DNA of 64,000 bases from Saururus chinensis (Eukaryota > Streptophyta > Magnoliopsida > Piperales > Saururaceae), in assembly GCA_035235625.1 (NCBI GenBank), contig CP141149.1, positions 31,241,753 through 31,305,752 on the forward strand, in the 5' to 3' direction. Position numbers and translations under genes: made by a program. Shown here piece after piece: positions 23,804-35,480 of the stretch (position 1 is its first letter; every line of letters starts with the position of its first letter). The notes under the pieces were generated by a model. It ran no database searches. It saw nothing but the letters and a program-made list of their open reading frames with translations, and had not been told where the DNA came from.

Positions 23804-25217
23804 ACCAAAAGAGTAATTACAACATACTTTGTATTATACAAAGATTTTCAAAATTTGGCATAACTGCCTTTGTACATCAGTCGGTACAAAATTTTAAAAA
23901 AAATAAGAAAAGTACAAAAAATTATAATTTTACAAAGAAAAACTCTTCGTCGACTTCTTCGTATTCAAATCACACACCTGCAGAATCTAAGGGTGGGTGA
24001 TTAAATTTATACTTAGTAGGCTGAGTAAAGTTTTAAAAATATGCACGTAGAAATATCGTGTCATTTTTCTTTCAAAATCTGAAAACATCATAACAGAATG
24101 TCGCGATACCAGATGACTTACACCCGTGCTCATGGGGCAATGAGAGACGGAAGGAAAGGGAATTTTCCATGATATCCCAGTCTTGTGCGCGCCGAAAGCC
24201 GAATTTGGCAGTATCCAAAATCATCATAATAACTCTTAGTTTCGAGAAAGTAAGGACTATCCAGAAGGTACGATTACCCAAAACTTGAAGAATTTTTCGA
24301 AAAGAAGAGAGGCTTTTAAGGACAAAATTTTCTTTCAAAAAAATATTTAGCAAGGCTTTGGTGAGTCAAAATCTCGGCATACGATTAGAATTTAAAGCCA
24401 CCTACCTATAACGTGTGTGAAGTATAAGAAATCCCCTCGTAGAAGATCCTTCCTTCAAGCGGGAAATTCGGCAGAATAACAGTCTCAATGCGTAGAGCAC
24501 CCTCGATTTAGTGGGGTACAACTTTTGAACGGGCTGAAAAGGGTTTAAAATGGTCCAGAAACAATAAAAAGATGAAAGGGGAGGATTAGAGAAGGGGCAC
24601 ATTTTTTGAGGTCTTAGAGGGGTCACCTTGAGAAATTAACCCTTCCGGTGTGTAGAGTACTCTTGATTTAGTAGGAAACGGGCCTTAGATCACGTAATTC
24701 GGACTTAAAACGGGTCAGAAGGAGCAAAATAGTGAACTGGGTTTGATTGAAAAGGAATGGCTGGAATGTCTTTTTAGGGGAGGAGGTTGGTGGTTTCTAG
24801 TAGGCGCCGCCGTGGAAAACCACCGGCGTGTGATGAACGTGCATTTGTCACACGCGTATTTATCTAGTGAGTTCGCGAGCCACACGCCGCGCTGCACCGA
24901 GCCGTGCTAAGCTGCGCCGAGCTACCAATTTTTTTTTATATAATCGTAACATCCTAGCCCGAACTCCGTTTTGCGCATTTTTGGTACCATTGAGCTCGTA
25001 TTCACGAGCCCTACAAGACTAGACCACTTATGAACTAATTTACCCTTATTTATGAAGTGGGTCTTGCCGGTTTAGAGTACATTTCCCAAGGCTGTAACTT
25101 TTGTTCCCAGTCTCAAATTTCTATATTTTTGACTTATTACGCTTATCTTAATGAGTTATAATTAGACTTAGAAAAATAATAAAATTTATAAAATGTCAAA
25201 AAAATAAAGTTATTACA
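23804..25217 (-). repeat. 5' LTR of the gypsy element (inner edge deleted)
   Basis: Matches 15573-16970 along its whole length. It lacks the first 76 bases (plus-strand reading) present in the other LTR; these would be the end of U5 next to the primer-binding site. At 23804 the LTR joins protease sequence directly at ACCAAAAG. The target duplication CTTAA follows at 25218. Confidence 0.9.
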
Positions 25218-25222
25218 CTTAA

Positions 25223-26200
25223 GGCCTTTTTAAATTAATTTTATTTGACAAAGAGTATAGGGGCATGAGTAAAATTATAGGGGATAAGGGGTGACTGAGT
25301 TATAAAAAAATAATTTTTTTTGTGGGAATAGACATGTTCTTTCCAAAACGGAGGCAGAGGTTAGGACTTGTGGGGATGAGCAGCAACTGGCAGAGGAGCC
25401 AAGGTCGCCAGTGGAAAAGATCTGGGTGGCCTTGGGCGAGCTAGGCAGGACTGTAAAAGGAGGAAACGTCATGGCTTGCGAGATCTTCGCCATGGAACGC
25501 AAATTTGGCCGACGAGAAGCAATTTGTCAAGGTTGATGGGGAAGATGTTGGGGTCGAGGAGGAAGCCGGATTGTGTGGGTGGGTATAGTATGGTGAAGAC
25601 GTGAGCGAACAAAGCCAAAATCGGGTGGGCGGTGGAGTGGGAGAAGCAGTCATAGATGAGGGAGAGGCCGTTTGAGGCAATGCCAAGGAGGCCTTGTAGG
25701 AGGCGGATCACATCCAACTTGGGCTAGATCCAGTGGAACTTGAACGGCAGGGTGACTCAGGCTGGTCTAGGGCGTCTGATCTTCATCTTCACCAGGAAGG
25801 AGAAGGGTGACTTGAGCGTCCACTCGTCGAGCAAAAATAAGGGGGAATCCAGTATGACGGTCAAATTTTGCATTGTGCATGCATGGGCGCACTGATGGCG
25901 GACAAAGGATGAATGTCTGTTGGTTGAAATGTTTAGGACAGGGCCTAGGGCTATTACAGCCTTGCCATAAGGTATATTGGTTTAGCTCCATGGCTTAAGT
26001 TTAGGTAGTGGGGAGCTTCATTCCGACGGTACAACAAAGATCAAGGTGCAAACACTTGTCGGAGTGGTAGAAGGGCCTTTGGAACATTGAATTGATAAAT
26101 AAGAGCTAATACTTGTTGGAGTGGTAGTCATGGCATGTGGTATGGGCACCAATAGTGGCATTGGATGCCAATGGCAGGCTAGTGGATTGCTCCCAAATGG
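25223..26200. other. Unassigned region holding a coding-like fragment
   Basis: On the minus strand, 25469-25717 is a GC-rich open stretch whose translation looks protein-like (pieces such as LLQGLLGIASNGLSLIYDCF and LFAHVFTILYPPTQSGFLLD). I do not recognise the family, and neighbouring sequence does not continue it with clear splice sites. It may be a gene fragment captured by a transposon or a pseudogene. The rest of the stretch shows nothing I can name. Confidence 0.35.
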
Positions 26201-27170
26201 GTTTTCGTTGCAACGAAAGGCCTTACGTAGAAATTATTTCATCATCTTCCTCTAGGCAAACGATGGTGAGGTATCTTGGGCAGTGGTGATAGTCGAGCAG
26301 GTAACACAGAGGCCATGATGAAGGGCGGTCCAAAATCAAATGCTTTAATACCCACTGTGCAAACCAATGTCTACACAAGCAAAAATAAAGAGAAAAATAT
26401 AAAAATAATAATTAAAATAAATTAATTTTTAATTTCTAAATTAATCAAATAAGGCATAACCCCTACATATTTATAAGCAATTGAGAATCCTAATGCTAAT
26501 AGAATTTTTAATTACTATAGGCTTCTAACATTAGCCTAAGCCCAATAAGAAAAAATCCTAACTATACTAAACTACTATTACTAATTGAGTATATTTAAAT
26601 ATCAATTATAATAGACTATGATGGTAAAACCTGACCCCTAGGCAAGACCCGACCCCTAAACCAGGTCATAACAAGACAAATTGTTTTAATATTGGTTCTA
26701 TTTGCCATGAAAGGCCATTTGTTAAAATTGTTGCATCATCTTCCTCTAGGTAAATGATGGTGGAGGTGTCTTGGGTAATGTGACAACCAAGTAACATAGA
26801 GGCTATGGTGAAGGGTGGTCCAAAATTGACCATTGTGATATTAGTGATGTAGACGGATGTTTATATAAGCGAAATTAGAAAGAAAAACATAAAAAAAAAC
26901 TAAGAAGATTATTAGAATAAACTAATTTATAATTTTTGAAGTAATTAAATAGGGCATAACCCCTCTATATTTATAGACAATTGAGAATTATAATCATGAT
27001 AACATAATTTTTAATTAAAATGAGCTTCTAACATTACCCTGAGCCCAATAAGAATAAAATTTTAATTTTAGTAAATTACTCTTACTAATAATAACTAAAT
27101 CTTAATTTTAATTGACTATGAAGGCGAGATCCGACCCCTAGGGTGGGTCATAACCGTATGATATATCCTA
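26200..27170. repeat. Tandem duplication of about 495 bp carrying LTR-like copies 2 and 3
   Basis: The block with ATCATCTTCCTCTAGG, GATGGTG..GGT and GGTCCAAAAT occurs at about 26235-26335 and again at about 26730-26835. Each is followed by an LTR-like copy (26356-26673 and 26845-27155) related to the one at 14176-14482. So a unit of flank plus LTR-like sequence is present twice in the same orientation. This could be tandem duplication or a decayed element whose two LTRs lie close together after an internal deletion. Confidence 0.55.
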
Positions 27171-27308
27171 TATTTTTCTTCCATTTTGAAATAAGCATCC
27201 TATTTGATTTTTCAAAATCAATTAAAATCAACTCGTTTTCAAAGATTAATATTTAGACCATAAGGTAGCCTTATTGTAAACAAAAAACACAAACAACACC
27301 AATTTGCC

Positions 27309-27472
27309 ACTCCCTTACGGACACCTCTCACCATAAGCGCACTTACAAACTGACTAAGGTAAGTTATATTGGTAATGCTTACACAATGGACTCCCTTACG
27401 GACACCTCACACCATAGCCCACTTTAAAACTGATAACAGGTAAGTTACATTGGTTATGCTTACAGAATGGAC
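27309..27472. repeat. 81-bp tandem duplication
   Basis: Two copies begin ACTCCCTTACGGACACCTC at 27309 and 27390 and share GGTAAGTTA and ATGCTTAC near their ends. Non-coding. Confidence 0.8.
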
Positions 27473-28357
27473 AAGTGACAAACCTACGTAGAATGATGAT
27501 GTTGAATTTACCTTTTTCTTTTCTTTTTTTCTTTTTGATGAAACGCGGGATTTTTTTTATGAAATGTGGGATTTATCTTCACATCCAATGCAATCTAAAA
27601 TAGGTGGAGTAAGATTTCATGACACGTTCAATATCTCCAAATTTTACACCAAACAGTCATTAAGATGAGAGACCTGACCGATTGGACTAGCGATTTGTTC
27701 AAACAGGGTAGCATGGAATCTTTACACAATTAAACTGCGTGCCAACCAGGATGATTTGTTTATTAAGCTATGTACAGATGTGAGATGTAAGCACCGGTGG
27801 CATCAATTATGATCGAAAAGTATTTCAATTAGCCACTTACGGGATTTACGCAGTACTTGTTATTCATCATGATGGATAACAGTGGCCACTGATGCTTTCC
27901 TTGCAGAGCGCCGACATTTCTGCTAGTCAGGTGAGAATGGGAAAGAAAACGCATCTTTTTCGAGTATACACCAAGCAATTTGGTTTGAACCCACTAGGGA
28001 GCTAATTTTCCAGCAATACACCAATGAAAGACGCTACTAATTCCTCTTGGAAAGACGACAATACTACCAATTACTACAGCTTTCCTTCATCCTGGACAGT
28101 TAAACTTGCAGTAAATAAAATTAAAAGAAGCCCGATTGAAAAAAGCGGGGCAAAATGACAAGTTACCGTATTATTGACGCCCTACCACCCACGTTCATTT
28201 TAAATCAATCTGAACCGACGCCATTTCAATTCAACAAAAAACTCAAAATTTGCATAGTAACAACGATAGCCAGTAGCTTGGATTGATTGCCCAACCAATC
28301 GTCCATTAGCATGAAACTTACCAGATTCGCATTTCAACTGGGGGATGGATCCTATTT
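27473..28357. other. Intergenic DNA and 3' flank of the ATP synthase g gene
   Basis: No gene or element recognised. The 3' UTR of the minus-strand ATP synthase subunit g gene must occupy some of the right end of this stretch. I could not fix its poly(A) site. Confidence 0.45.
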
Positions 28358-30162
28358 TCACGGATAGTAACCAGTGAATGTGAAGCCTCTTCCAATAATC
28401 TCACCGGCACAGAACCATGCATAGCATTCAAGACCGAACAGGGCAGCAATGCCAGCATCCTCAACTTTCAGCTCCTGCCTGTTCTTCCAAAGATGCTTCA
28501 AATAGTCAACTTCCTTCCGGAAGGATTCATAGCGTCCAGGAATGCTGCATAAAAAGGAAATATGTCAGGTCAACAAAGTAAGATATAACTTGACAGCCCA
28601 CAAACAGGAACATGACGCCCAGCATCAGAATATATCTGCATATTGAGGTCGTAATCAAGTAATCATGTAATTGCAAATAATACACCTAACCAAAACCATC
28701 AGATTTTAGGACAAAAAACAATAAAATAAATACAACCAAAACCACTCGTACTAAATCAAATGGTACTACGGGAAGTGTGATATGTGGCAGCCTGGCAGGA
28801 GAAGAGACAAAGGTTAAGTGATGAGTGCTAGTATTCTATAGCAGCAGCTTCTTGTCGAGCTTTTCATAGCAAGTGTATGCATGCACCAGTCACATTTGAC
28901 TGAGAACATAATGGAGGGCCCCGATTCCATGAGCCCAACAATTTCACCTTAATCTAACAAATGCATCCTATATTTTTAGCTGCTCTAATTGTATCCACTA
29001 AATATTAAAATCAGTCACCAGCTGCCAATGGAGCAGCTTGAAAATGGAACTTCCAAGTTAAAAGCAGCATTTAGTGATTCCATAAAGCATCTCTTTCAAT
29101 GTCCCAAAACTAAGTGCTAGTTCAAGCAGCTATGGGCTTGCTATGAGCAGCTCCAAGCAGCATGCCCATAAAAACAGTGCATTGCTGCATGGACGTTATG
29201 AGGCATGATATAAGCAGAAATAGTTCAAAGTTTCAACAATCCCTTTCAAAATTTAGTTGCAGAGAAACATTGACAACTACCAACCAAGTGGGGAATTCAA
29301 GTAGACATCACCTAATGGGGATATTAGATCTGTGAAAGGAAAATGATTTGATGCTCTTCCAGGTATGAAAATTCAAATACACATACGCTTATACATGCTT
29401 AGTGCAATGATAAGAAGTTCAAAGAATTTGTGAATTCACCCAACAAGCACCTAAAAGACAATCAGTTCACTACTAAACTAATCCAAGAGGTCATGCCCAC
29501 AACAAAGGCCCTGCAGAAAAAACAGGGAAAATACATATATAAACTCAAGTCCAGTAAGATAATGATCAAGAAAACAAAACTGAATATCATAATCAATCAG
29601 CAATTATAGTGGCCAACTACTGATACACATTTTTAAGAATATGAATTGTGAGAAGTAGCCAGATATAGGTAATATAATACGGAATACAAAAAGAAGCAAC
29701 AATAGACTCAAAATAAAACTCCCTCTGTCCCAAATTAAGTGTCCTCTTTGATTTTTAAAATAAACCAAAAATTAGCTTATTTTAAAATAACAAATAGGAC
29801 ATTTAATATGGGACGGAGGGAGTATCACAGAAATGTAAGTGGCAGACCAGAAGACATATATGAAAACAGAAAAAAGCGCATTAAAACTGATATATGTTTG
29901 ATTTTTAACATTAACAAATAAGCAACGTCGAGAAAAACCAAATAACAGTTAACACTCGCTCTTTCAACAGAATCACTAACCTAGCAAGACGGGTATAGAA
30001 TAGCTGTTTGGACAACAGATTGCATTTCTCCACAGTGGATGGCTCCTGAATATATTGCTTGTTCTGATCCAACAGCTGCTTATAGTAAGTACACCCATGC
30101 TTGGCCACAAACTGTGATGCTTGAGTCGCTTTAGATTGCAGCTGAAGCAATTTCGATGCCAT
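28358..30162 (-). CDS. Mitochondrial F1Fo-ATP synthase subunit g
   Basis: Subunit g is a small inner-membrane part of the Fo sector that, with subunit e, supports ATP synthase dimerisation and crista shape. Two coding exons on the minus strand, 29981-30162 and 28358-28544, give 122 residues, the usual plant length. The start MASKLLQLQSKATQASQFVA, the middle YESFRKEVDYLKHLWKNRQE and the C-terminal membrane-type segment with LFGLECYAWFCAGEIIGRGF identify it. The intron is GT-AG (GTTAGT...ATGCAG) and the exon junction codes LASIPGRYE. An untranslated first exon probably ends at 30658 (donor GAG|GTAATG) and joins at 30169 (acceptor TTTCAG|GGGG), seven bases before the ATG. The long coding intron (28545-29980) contains a Stowaway-like MITE. 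Identity is secure. Confidence 0.93.
29719..29822. mobile_element. Stowaway-like MITE in the ATP synthase g intron
   Basis: A 104-bp palindromic element starts CTCCCTCTGTCCC and ends GGGACGGAGGGAG, the classic Stowaway (Tc1/mariner) inverted termini. It is followed by TA. The base pair before the left end is not TA, so the target duplication is imperfect. Confidence 0.8.
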
Positions 30163-30657
30163 GGTCCCCCTGAAACCCAACTCGTGAAAAAATACGGAAA
30201 ATTAAGAAAGCTAAAGTGAGTACAATTCATCATACGTTTCATTTCGAGCAATCTACAACACATTTATATCTCAAGCAAACAAAATTTCCACGACATGCTG
30301 TACTAAGAAAATACAGTCCACTTGCTTCCAGAAGCTGTAAAGCCAATCAACACCCAAGAGAATGGAGGTTTTGTTACTGCCAAATGCATACTAGCATTTC
30401 TTTATCACCCAACTCCAATTCAAAGAATGCAATGAGCTCGCTGTAAGCACCAGAACCCAAGGCTGAAAAGCCGAAATCCCACATTTCCGAACCAACAAAA
30501 CTAAATCGATCCGTCAAATAGCCGCAACTGGAAGATCCATAACTAAAACCATCATAAAATGATAATTTGATGCCCTAATGAAATAATCGATGCACGATAA
30601 AAAGAAGAAAAAACACCACTGATAAAATATTGACTAGCGTGAACTAAAAGACATTAC

Positions 30658-30970
30658 CTCTTCTAGGGCGGCGCCGTACAACTGAAAAACAGCAGCAGCG
30701 AAGAGGAGGCTGTCGCCGGCTGCCTCCCGAGGTGGAGTAGATTCACAGACGCAGGCGGCCGGATTCCCCTTCTCTTATAAGGTGTGTAGATGGTCGACTC
30801 GTTGTAGTTGACCCGGGGCCGCTTGCGCAGTTTCTTGTCCGGGAGGTCAGGGTCGTCCGGTTCGTATTTTTTGCCCGAATTGACCACTGCCAATGATGGA
30901 GTGCTAGCGCCCAGCGACGCTAACCGGACGCGCGCCAAGATGATGTCTAGGGTTGGTATTTGGTTCAACA
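30658..30970 (-). promoter_or_regulatory. Probable 5' UTR exon and upstream region of ATP synthase g
   Basis: A GC-rich block immediately right of the splice donor at 30657/30658 is the natural place for the non-coding first exon. It contains a 101-residue minus-strand frame (30663-30968) with the protein-like piece KKLRKRPRVNYNESTIYTPY. This could be an upstream frame, a fragment of another gene, or chance. I do not recognise it. The transcription start is not determined. Confidence 0.35.
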
Positions 30971-32173
30971 GTCGACTGAAAAGGCTTGTGTCTATGTCAA
31001 TGTTCGTTAATAATTTATTTTTTAATATATTATTTTATTAAAAAAAAATTGACAGACATGGCCATTATGTAAAGATATAACCTTTTAAGTAATTAAATAG
31101 GGGTTAAAATAGTTAAAGAGAATGAAAGCAGTATTAACCACTTTAACTAAGTAGGGTTGGGGTAAGGATCTTTAGATTAAATAATTTAGTATATAATAAT
31201 AATTTTTAAACTTATATATATTATATTCTTTATTTGTAGTATTATTATTAGATAAATTAATTTATTTTAAAAAGACAAATAGAGTTATTAATGTGAGATA
31301 AAAATATATTTAATAAATACTTTTAAAAACGAAATCAAATGTAACATTAGCATGACTGTATTTAAATTGTTAAAGATTTAAGTATAAGAAAATGATGTTT
31401 AAGAATAAATAGAGGAGAAATAAAAATTATTATTCATACAAGTATATTGTATTAAAAAGTTAACCAGACCTTGGACAAACGGCTGGATAAGGTATTTGTA
31501 AATGGTCATGTCCAAAAATTAGCGGACAAAGGAATTCGGCCGAACATGGCCACGAACACCTCGAACATAGCCTGAATATCGGATGTTGGACATCCATGAC
31601 CAGCCTTAGTCACAAGGCTCAAGTTTTGGGCTAGGAATATGTATTATGGGTAGGGGTGTTAATGAGCCTAGCTGAGCCGAGTATTGGGCTTTTATGGCTC
31701 AAGCTTGAACTGCTGAAGCTCAGCTCGAGCTCAAAGCTTAAAATTTTTAGCTTGTGATCGAACTTAAGTAAGTGAATCATGAGCCTAGGTTCGAACTAAA
31801 AAAATAAAAATAAGACATATATAAATCTAAAGTATATAAAATATTACAAATACTAATATACTTTTAGTATTAAATATTACTAAAAATATTTCAACGAGTA
31901 TTATGATTACACCTTGAAGATTTGACTATAATCACTATGAAATAAGAAAATTATGACAAATAAATTTTAGTTACATATGCTCAAAATAGACAACATTAAT
32001 TACTATTTCCCTCTCTTTATGTATATATAATCACTAAAAAATTACAAAAAATAAAAGCTCACTTAGGCAACATTACTATCTAATTCTTCGTATTTTTTTT
32101 TCTTTACATGTTTATAAATTAGTTATAAATAAATTATTCATTACCTTAGTATGCCTCTAAAAAATTTTAAAAT

Positions 32174-34518
32174 TGTAACGCCCCAACCCGAACCACCCAA
32201 CCCGGACTGGGGGTTAGTTCAGAAGACTGAATCAGAGTGTATTAAATTAAGCAAAAAAATTAAAACCGATTGACCAGGTGCTGCAGACTCTGAGTGCGAG
32301 AGTCATAATGTTCATCCATGCACTGCAGAGCTTTAACGTTCCATTATGCGTAGATCAGAACAAACCTAATTTTATAATGAATTTAGATTGGGCCAACGTT
32401 ATTTAATGTTAGTTGCCTACGTACGTGTTAGATACCATCTGTGATGTTATTCCAATACGATAGGATCCAAACGTAGTTCTGCCTAATGGCTAATATAAGT
32501 ATTAGGCATTACAAAATCATATACGTTAAAATATGTATATCTTTATATCTGAATAATTATTTAGAATCAAACGAAAATTTTATAAATCATCAGAGTGAAA
32601 CAAAAGTCAATAAATTAGTAAAATACATATTTCACAGAGGTAAGTCATCTCACATAGGTGAGTAGAACACTAACAAAAATACATGTCTCACTCTATCATA
32701 GAACGGTGCAGAACACACTATAGAGCATGTTGGATCATATCAGATTTCGTCCGACCATAACGATCATATCGTACCGGAGTATGTCAAATCACAATAGAGC
32801 AATTTAGAGTAATTTAGATCACAACAGAATAAATCAAAGTAGATTAAATAGGAACATATCGACATATATCAGATCAACAAATTATATATCTTAATTAGTG
32901 TATTACTAGTTAAGATGTGCATTCATATAAATTATATTAAATTAGAATGTTAGAACAGTGTACTCCCCTGCAGTTTCGAAAGTGGCAACATTCAGAGTTG
33001 CTCGTTTCCTCATGGTGTTGTCCCTTTTAGATTCATAGACAGCAGGTAGAACCTTCTCTAACTCCGGAATACTTTGCTCTTTCTGTATCTGTAGGTTATG
33101 GACAGAACCTCCCCTTAACCCGGGATACTTTTCTCATAACACGCCCGTGGGTGGCGGACAGAACCTCCTCTTACCCGGAGACACTTTACCTTTTCCACGT
33201 CCGTAGGCAGCGGACATAACCTCCCCTTACCCGGAGACACTTTACCTTTCTTGCACCTGTAGGCGATGGACAGAACCTCCCCTTTCTCGGAGACATTTTA
33301 CCTTTGCTGCGCCCGTAGGTGGTAGACAAAACCTCCCCTTACCCAGAGACATTTTACCCTTGCCTCGCCCATAGGTGGTGTACAGAACCTCCCCTTACCC
33401 AGAGACACTATACATTTTTCGCACCCGTAGGCGGCGGACAGAACCTCCCCTTACCCGGAGACACTTTACCTTTTCTGCACCCGTAGGTGGCGGACAGAAC
33501 CTCCCCTTACTCGGAGAAATTTTACCCTTACTGCGCCTGTAGGCGGCGGACAAAACCTCCCCTTACCCGGAGACATTTTACCCTTGCCGCGCACGCGGTA
33601 AACAAAACCTCCCCTTACTCGGAGATACTTTACCTTTTCTGAGCCCATAGGCGGCGGACAAAATCTCCCCTTGCTCTGGGATGTTTCCCTTATATAACAT
33701 TGCTAACTCAAAGAATGAATACTTTCATTGCGTAAAACACCCTCGAATAAGTTAAGAACGCTTTTTGAACAGAAGAAAAAGGACGTAGAATCACTCTAGA
33801 AACTCCTCCAAAAGAATGAACAAAATTTATAAGGAAATGGCGTGCGAGCAAATGGGGAAAGCTAGACTACGCACGCATGTGCTCGCACCATGTGGTGCTT
33901 TTTAATTGGACCGCTAGTCAGCGCACGTGATGCGTGCGCCATAGTGCCATGTGCGGCGGCACCGCATGTTTGACGCACGACGCGCGCGGTCACCACGCGC
34001 CCCGTTCACGTCACGCGGTTAGCTGTGCAATCGCACGGACGACTACTATCATGGTCCGCCACGGCGGCGCGTGGCTCCCCGGATCGGCTTTGGCGCGGCT
34101 TAGCTTTGGCTCAACTCGGTTGGATGATGTCAACTATTTTGTCCTTTTTTGAATATTTTATTATTATTTCTTTTAAATATAATTCCAACTTCAAAACACA
34201 ATAACTTTTTATCCTGAAGTTGGAATTGCACGATCTTGATACCAATAGACTCGTATCAATGAGCCCTTCAAAACTAGACTACATGGGTAGGTTATCTAGC
34301 ACTTTTAAAGTGAGTCCCGCTAATGTGTCATGCTTCTTGAGGTTGTAACTTTCGTTTCCGACCTTTATTTTGAGTGTTCTTTGATTTATTGTGCTCGTTA
34401 CTTCGAGCTATAACTAAATACGGGAATTTCATCTCTTAAAACCTTTAAAAGTTAATTAAAATTATATAATTGCCCCTAACCCTCTTAGTTAAGTATAATC
34501 GGAACACGGGGTGTCACA
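32174..34518 (-). mobile_element. Nested solo LTR (2.35 kb)
   Basis: The segment starts TGTAACGCCCC and ends GGGGTGTCACA on the plus strand and is flanked by an exact AAAAT target duplication (32169-32173 and 34519-34523). There is no internal coding sequence or second LTR. Its right 300 bases (CTCGTATCAATGAGCCCT, AAAGTGAGTCCCGCT) are related to the right part of the gypsy LTRs at 15497 and 23804, so it belongs to the same broad lineage and lies in the same, minus, orientation. It holds a 56-bp tandem array and a GC-rich stretch (33840-34090) whose frames are not genes. Confidence 0.88.
33046..33690. repeat. 56-bp tandem array inside the solo LTR (about 12 units)
   Basis: Unit core is GGCGGACAGAACCTCCCC TTACCCGGAGACA followed by TTTTACCTTT and a variable GCACCCGTAG end, repeated about every 56 bases. 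The outer units are more diverged, and the unit near 33590 is shortened. The minus-strand frame at 33466-33648 is a shadow of this array. Confidence 0.92.
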
Positions 34519-35480
34519 AAAATACATGTAAAAAAATATACATTTTGTAAGTCGAGGACAATCATAATGTCATACTTTAACTTTTAAAAAAATATCTAAT
34601 AACTTCTTTTGTAAATTGAGGTTGGTCTCCCTAATGTCATGCTTCTTTTAAAAGTATTTATAACTATATTAGTGTAATATCATGTTTACCTTTCGTCATA
34701 TACTTATAGCTCCATTTGGTTTTTTAATTGAAGTAATTTTAGTTCATCTTCGAAAACCAAATGAAGCTATTAATTAACTTGAGATAGAAGGAGTATATTG
34801 ATCTTTGTATATTTAATATTTTTATTTTTATAAAATATATATAATATATAAAAACTATATATTCATTACAATTTAACAAAGAGATATATCATAAAACTTT
34901 TTTATATAAGTTTGGGCTCACACATACATTAGCACGAGCCAAGACATTATGGGTCATCATATTAAGATCCGAGAGTGCAAGAAGACAAACTAATATGCCT
35001 CTTGAGTTATGTGTATTGTTGGATTGTAATTTAATGATGCACGACATTGAGGCTTACGCAATTGTGAGTGAGCCTTTTAAAACATATATATGATTGTATG
35101 CCATTTTTTATATTTTATTCATCCTAGATTAATAGCTCCATTTTATTTTTCAAAATTAACTAATCAAATGGAGCTACTAATCTAGATTAGAGGGAGTATG
35201 TCATAAATATATATTTAAATCAATAACTATGTTTATATAAAATATGCACATTTATGTAATATTTATTTTATTTTTATTATTTATATATAATTTAAAAATT
35301 ATATTTGAGTTCGAGCTAAGTAGCATCGAGTTTGTATTTCGAGAAGGGGTTTACTCAAACTCGGATTAAGCCTATTTGAGCTCAAATCGAGTTCTAGGCA
35401 AGGCCAATTCAAACCAAGCCTAATTCGAGCTGAGTTGAGCCAGCTCGCCAACTCAGCTTGTTAACAGCCTTAATTATGGG

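Larger units (their letters stand above)
15497..25217 (-). mobile_element. Ty3/gypsy chromovirus-like LTR retrotransposon, internally deleted, with nested solo LTR
   Basis: Boundaries are set by long LTRs starting TGTAACACC / ending TTATTACA (plus-strand reading) and by the 5-bp target duplication CTTAA at 15492-15496 and 25218-25222. The element reads on the minus strand: 5' LTR at right, then protease, reverse transcriptase, RNase H, integrase and a chromodomain-like end, a purine tract, and the 3' LTR at left. Domain order (integrase after RT) and the C-terminal chromodomain place it in the Ty3/gypsy chromoviruses, most like the Tekay/Del group by sequence feel. Gag, the primer-binding site and the inner edge of the 5' LTR are deleted, and a 3.55-kb solo LTR sits in the chromodomain. 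It cannot move on its own. Confidence 0.9.
31651..35472. mobile_element. hAT-like non-autonomous DNA transposon (copy 2), split by a solo LTR
   Basis: Left end TAGGGGTGTTAATGAGCC and right end (reverse complement) TAAGGCTGTTAACAAGC are inverted repeats matching the family at 3112-5337. The flanks carry an exact 8-bp target duplication ATTATGGG (31643-31650 and 35473-35480). Subtracting the nested solo LTR and its duplicated 5 bp leaves about 1.47 kb. Subterminal regions are again rich in GAGCTC-type words. Two short fold-back pieces with AGCTCCATTT...AAATGAAGCT lie at about 34710-34800 and 35130-35210. No transposase frame. Confidence 0.75.

Noticed and set aside
33466..33648. Gly/Arg-rich minus-strand frame
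   Set aside because: Shadow of the 56-bp tandem array.
33046..33690. Regular array considered as a CRISPR
   Set aside because: Units are contiguous 56-bp tandem copies with no unique spacers, in a plant LTR.
33934..34152. 72-residue plus-strand frame in a GC-rich stretch
   Set aside because: Inside the solo LTR, corresponding to the GC-rich part also seen in the gypsy LTRs; not a gene.
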